DNA from: Stereocaulon alpinum
Lineage: Eukaryota; Ascomycota; Lecanoromycetes; Lecanorales; Stereocaulaceae
Length of the DNA stretch: 64,000 nucleotides
Assembly: GCA_018257865.1 (NCBI GenBank)
Contig: JAEUBA010000039.1
Location: forward strand, 225,190 to 289,189
Reading direction: 5' to 3'
A program made the translations under genes and the position numbers. Shown piece after piece: positions 59,901 to 64,000 of the stretch (the first letter of the stretch is position 1; each line of letters opens with the position of its first letter). The notes under the pieces are model-generated. The model ran no database searches, was not told the DNA's origin, and worked only from the letters and a program-made list of their open reading frames with translations.

Positions 59901-62900
59901 CCTAGTTAGTAATAGTAAGTATAACCTAGGAGTCCCCTATTAACCTACGAAGTTATAGTATCGCACCGCAGGAAAGTACTACTAACGTTATAACCTTATA
60001 AGAAGAGGTTATTAACCCTAAAGAAGCTATTAATATAGGAGGTATATCCTCTAGCTATACTACTAGCGAGGGTAGTAACTAAAATAATAATATACCTCTA
60101 ATCCTTATACTAGTAAGCGAAGACCCCCGCTTAATAGGTCTAACTTAAGAGTAATATTACCGACTTATACTACTTAAGGCTAAGAAGTAGGTAGCTATCG
60201 AAAAGCTTAAACTCGCTAAATTCGAATATATATAAGGGTACTATTATAAGTATAGCGACGATTACTACTGCGATACGTCTTATAAGCGAGTAAGCGTTAC
60301 TAAGGTACCTAAGACGTAGCACCTTACCTACTATAACTTAGTAGTTATATTTATTTAAGACTATAAGGATTATATTACCTCAGCCCCCTACGACGACTTC
60401 TATATAGATAAGGAAAAGACTCGCTAGTCCTCCGCCTTCCTAGTAGATATAAAGAGGCAGACTTAGAGAAATATAAGAGATACTATACTACGCAGTACCG
60501 GTAAACCTATATAGAAGGAGTATACCGACTAGTACTTAGATTAAGTTCGTAACCTAGTAGTTAGGTCCTATAATATAGGTCGCCAGCTAGCTAGGGCGAC
60601 TATATCTATAAAAGTTTTTTTGGCTAAGTTTTTTCTAGCCGCTGCAGCTACTACAGCTGAAACTTAGGAAGACTTAGTAACTTAGCCAAACTCAGCCAAA
60701 CTTAGCTAAACTTAGCTAAACTTAGTAGCTTATCTCGCTTACTAAGTGCTTACTAAGCGACTAAAAAATTTTAGACTTAAAATAGCTATTTATAGCTATT
60801 TATTTTAAGTTTTTTAAAGTTTAGCTTCCGCCGCTAAAAACGGGAAGTTCGGGAAGTCTCTAGTTAATCTATTATTATTCCTTTATTAAATCTAATTCTA
60901 TTTTTAGAAATCTCGCTTAATTTTAGTTTAGAAAGTTTATTTATAGCCCTATATACCCCCCTACTAGCGCTACTAGTTATAATATAATTATTATTAAATT
61001 CTAAATTATTTTTTTTTTTTAGATAAGTTTTAGATAAGTTTGGATAAGTTTTAGATAAGTTTAGATAAGTTTCAGCTGTAGCTGCTGTAGAATACTAAGG
61101 GTTAATTCTAACACTGAGTAGATAAGTACCGCTGAGCGGATACAGCCGCTCCAGCCAAAACCTATCCATAAAAGTAATTTGTAGATGTATAAGAGATATA
61201 TAGATAGTCGTAAGCTTTAACGATTACCTTATAGCCTTATAGGTATAGAGGGATCGCCCCGTAGAAGACTAAGAACGTATAGAGACCCTGCGTAATAGAG
61301 TAGTTAAGAAGATCGCTTTAGAAGCTATAAAAGACGTACTCTAACCTACTATCTATACCTTACTACTACTATAGTACTAAGGTATTAAGTAGAGGTTATA
61401 AAAACTAAAGGAGCTACCTTTAACTAATAAGGCCTATACTAGGGAGAAGCCTAGTAAGTATAGTTAGCTGCGTATAAGATCTAAGACCTCCTATATAAAG
61501 GAGGATAGTAAGAGATTATCCTCTTTAGCGTCGTAAGGCCGTAGGCCTACGCGAATTAAATATAAAGGCGGCGACTTAGCTAGTAAGTATAAGAAACCCC
61601 TCGCTAAGATCTAGTATTATAAGTATAGGTAGTTTAGCTACTTTAAAGGCTCGCTAGATTACCCGAAGTATATTACTAGTAACGAATCGCGTAATTTAGG
61701 TAGTAAAAAGGGAAAAGCTAAGCCCTAATACTCGCTACTAGGGTATTAGGGTTACTACCTAATAAGCGGAAATATTACGCTTTAGTATTATAAGGAGAAA
61801 TTATAACGCCGCTAGGTAGGCGTAATATTACTACCCTAGTAGATACTAGGGGTAAGGAGAACTTTATCTCGCAGTCCTTAATTAAAGGCGCGTAGATACT
61901 AGAGCCTAATTAGGCCCCTACTATAGTACGTATTATTAATAGGCACCAAATACCGTTATACGGTATATATACGTTAAACCTTAGTCTTGTAGATAGTACT
62001 AAACGGAAGTAGGAGAGAACCTTAAAGGCGTATACCGTAGATATATAAGGATACGACCTTATTCTTAGTTACCCCTAGATCTATAATATTAATCCTAATA
62101 TCCGTTAGCGCGAGTAGTTCTAGACGTACCGTAATAAGCCTAGGACGTAGGCGAATATCGTACTTATTAATATAGAGTAATTTGCTTTATTAGCTAATAT
62201 AGTAATCGTATATAGGAAAGGGGAAGCGTTTATCGCAATCCTATATAAGACTCTACCGGTAAGTAATAATAGTTATAATAGAGCCGCGTAGTATAAAGCT
62301 ACGTAGTTAGACGAGCCTAGCGTACTAAATAAGCTAGTAGGCTTAAAAGAGGTCTTTTTAGAAGAACTATCTAATAGCCTTAATACGCACGAATAAGTTA
62401 AGTACCTAATAGACTTGCTACCTAGTAAGCTACTAAAAAGTAGGCTGATTTATAATATATTATATAATAAACTCGTAGCGATTAGGGACTACCTAAGTAC
62501 TATACTTAAGAAGAAGTAGATTCGTCCCTTAAGTAGCCTAATAGGCTCGCTAGTATTATTTATAAGGAAAGTAGATAGTTCCCTACGGCTTTATATTAAC
62601 TATAGAGGGCTTAATAAGGTAACTATTAAGAATAACTACTCGTTACTATTACTCTTAGAAACCTTAGAGAGGTTTATAGGTACTAAGCACTTTACTAAGA
62701 TTAATATTCGTAATACGTATTATAGGATATAGGTATATAAAGGAGATAAGTAGAAAACCTCCTTCTAGACTCGCTATAGCTAGTTCGAGTACTAAGTAAT
62801 ACCTTTCGGCCTTATAAATACCCCTATAACCTTTTAGTTATATATTAATAAAGTACTTAAGCTATATATTAACGTATACTGCGTAGTCTATCTAGACGAC

Positions 62901-64000
62901 GTACTAATCTACTTAGAGATAGAAGAGTTATATTAGGAGTATATATAAAAGGTACTATATACTTTATTAAAGTATCAGCTCTATACGAAGTTACTAAAGT
63001 ATACGTTTAATCGCAGTAAGGTTACCTTCTTAGGATTTATAGTAACCCCGCGTAGTATCTAAATAGAGTAGTTATATATTAATACGGTTACTAAGTAGCT
63101 AGAACTAGGGTCTATAAAAGATATACTAGTCTTCCTTAGCTTCGTAGGCTTCTATTAGCGATTTATAAAAGGCTTCTTATAGATCGCAGCGCCTTTAACT
63201 AACCTAACCTAAGGAAGTAAGAAGGGCGAAGTTAAGTAACCCTTTATATTTAATAATATCGTATATAAGGCGTTTTAAATACTTAAGTAAGTATTTACTA
63301 CCGTACCTATCCTAAAATACTATAACTGGGAGCAAGCGCTTAGAATAGAAACTAATACTTCTAAAGTAGGTATAGATAGAGTGCTTAGCTAGCTAGGTAA
63401 GGATAAGTAGTAGTATCCTATCATATTCTTTAGCTATAAATTTAAAGGAGTAGAGATACGCTAGGATACGTATAATAAAGAACTATATACGATCGTACTA
63501 GGATTTAAGTACTAGAGGTACTACTTATAAGGTAGTAAGTACCTAATCCGCGTAATTACTAATTATAATAACCTTCGTTACTTTATAACTACGAAGGAGC
63601 TTAATATGAAGTAGATTCGCTAGGCTAAGAAGTTAGCTATATTTAACTTTATAATTAAATACCGTAAGGGAAAACTTAACCCTACGGATACGCTGTTAAG
63701 AAGGCCTAATATTATTAAACTAGATAGTAGTAAGGATAGTAATAAAGACTTCCTCCCTACCTTACGAAGTAAGCTCCGTAATTAGGAATACTAACCTAAT
63801 ATATAGGAACGCAATAGCGTACCTATAAGTATTAAACTAGTAGTATTAATAGCGTAACTAGATAGTATTACCGTTATAGATACCTAAGTTATAGACTTAG
63901 ATAAGAAGGTACTTAATAGATAGACTTATATTCTAGACGCTATATAGTTATCCTAACTTCTAGTTTACTAGGTTTTAGAGTCGGAGAGGTCTTATTTAGA
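59900..64000 (+). mobile_element. Ty3/Gypsy family C, partial (runs off the window)
   Basis: A third Gypsy family on the plus strand. Read through TAA/TAG stops it shows: gag from about 59.98 kb, interrupted by the MITE at 60615-61166 and resuming after it; protease LVDTRGKENFISQS (about 61.84 kb); reverse transcriptase with GLNKVTIKNNYSL (about 62.61 kb) and the intact catalytic box YLDDVLIYLE (about 62.89 kb); RNase H ETNTSKVGIDRVLS (about 63.35 kb). Integrase should follow beyond the right edge. The 5' LTR was not delimited; a primer-binding-like stretch near 59812-59836 (GTGATTGCGTACCTAGC) suggests it ends about there. It differs clearly from families A and B. Confidence 0.75.
60615..61166. 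mobile_element. MITE-like element with 8-bp target duplication, weakly RIP-mutated
   Basis: A 552-bp insertion in the gag of Gypsy C, flanked by TATAAAAG (60607-60614) and CATAAAAG (61167-61174). This is an 8-bp duplication differing only by one C-to-T change at CpA. It has no coding capacity. The ends carry TTTTGGCT in inverted orientation. Inside are inverted copies of GCAGCTACTACAGCTGAAAC (about 60650) and GTTTCAGCTGTAG (about 61071). Subterminal tandem words AGCCAAACT/AGCTAAACT (left) and GATAAGTTT (right) repeat about five times each. This layout fits a non-autonomous hAT-like MITE. CpA and TpG are common within it. Confidence 0.65.

Noticed and set aside
31100..64000. Nuclear insertion of mitochondrial DNA as the cause of the AT-rich block
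   Set aside because: CpG is retained and CpA lost, retroelement domains are present, and no mitochondrial genes or rRNAs were recognised.
31100..64000. Centromere or telomere-proximal satellite
   Set aside because: There are no telomeric TTAGGG arrays or satellite monomers; the content resolves into nested transposons. A centromeric role cannot be judged from sequence alone.

Overview
The window reads as nuclear DNA of a filamentous ascomycete, most likely a Dothideomycete-type genome (inferred). Genes are split by 50-130 bp spliceosomal introns with GTRNGT donors and CTAAY branch sites. Families that can be named (TVP38, ribosomal P0 and uS15/S13, Yth1/CPSF30, a Dpy-30 subunit, FAN1, an alpha/beta hydrolase-NACHT-ankyrin receptor, SAT4/Pth11-like rhodopsin-fold protein, LaeA/UMTA-like methyltransferase, Lys2) fit that group. 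There are two compartments with a sharp border near 31.1 kb.

Compartment 1 (1-31 kb) is ordinary gene space. In order: 5' end of TVP38 (-); ribosomal stalk protein P0 (-, 5 exons) divergent from the CCCH-finger protein Yth1 (+); an F-box protein (-); a three-exon NLR-type gene (+); a Cys-rich GPI-anchored secreted protein (+); an unnamed polytopic membrane protein (-); 40S S13 (+) convergent with the COMPASS subunit Sdc1/Dpy-30 (-); a broken SAT4/Pth11-like membrane protein gene (-); a methyltransferase gene whose conserved C-terminal tail is cut off by two in-frame stops (+); FAN1 nuclease (+); an unnamed small membrane-anchored protein (-); and a decayed 3' remnant of a Lys2-type aminoadipate reductase (+). 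The genes are a mix of housekeeping and accessory functions and form no operon-like or biosynthetic unit. The NLR gene, the broken receptor and the broken methyltransferase are the accessory layer; the Lys2 remnant lies next to the repeat block.

Compartment 2 (about 31.1-64 kb) is a transposon graveyard mutated by repeat-induced point mutation (RIP). CpA and TpG are almost absent while CpG, CpC and CpT remain, so ATG start codons and TGA stops have nearly vanished and CAA/CAG codons have become TAA/TAG. Reading through those stops still reveals the element families: a piggyBac-like transposase (31.2-33.3 kb, +); Ty3/Gypsy family A with a C-terminal chromodomain (33.4-40.5 kb, +, plus fragments); Ty3/Gypsy family B (40.6-47.4 kb, -) with matching 239-bp LTRs and a 5-bp target duplication, inserted in another family-A copy; a non-LTR LINE (51.1-56.5 kb, -) with a 14-bp target duplication, inserted in a third A copy; a second LINE 3' end near 57.2 kb; and a third Gypsy family C (about 59.9-64 kb, +) that leaves the window. 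A 552-bp MITE-like element (60.6-61.2 kb) sits inside the C gag and is visibly less RIP-damaged.

The nest can be ordered from target duplications and junctions. All left arms are missing, which a single recombination between A copies would explain. I did not find a convincing new defence or metabolic system. The observations most worth checking are the RIP-resistant MITE, the asymmetric nest, a RIP-decodable ORF antisense to Gypsy B pol, the palindromic LTR motif and the complete hydrolase-NACHT-ankyrin gene.
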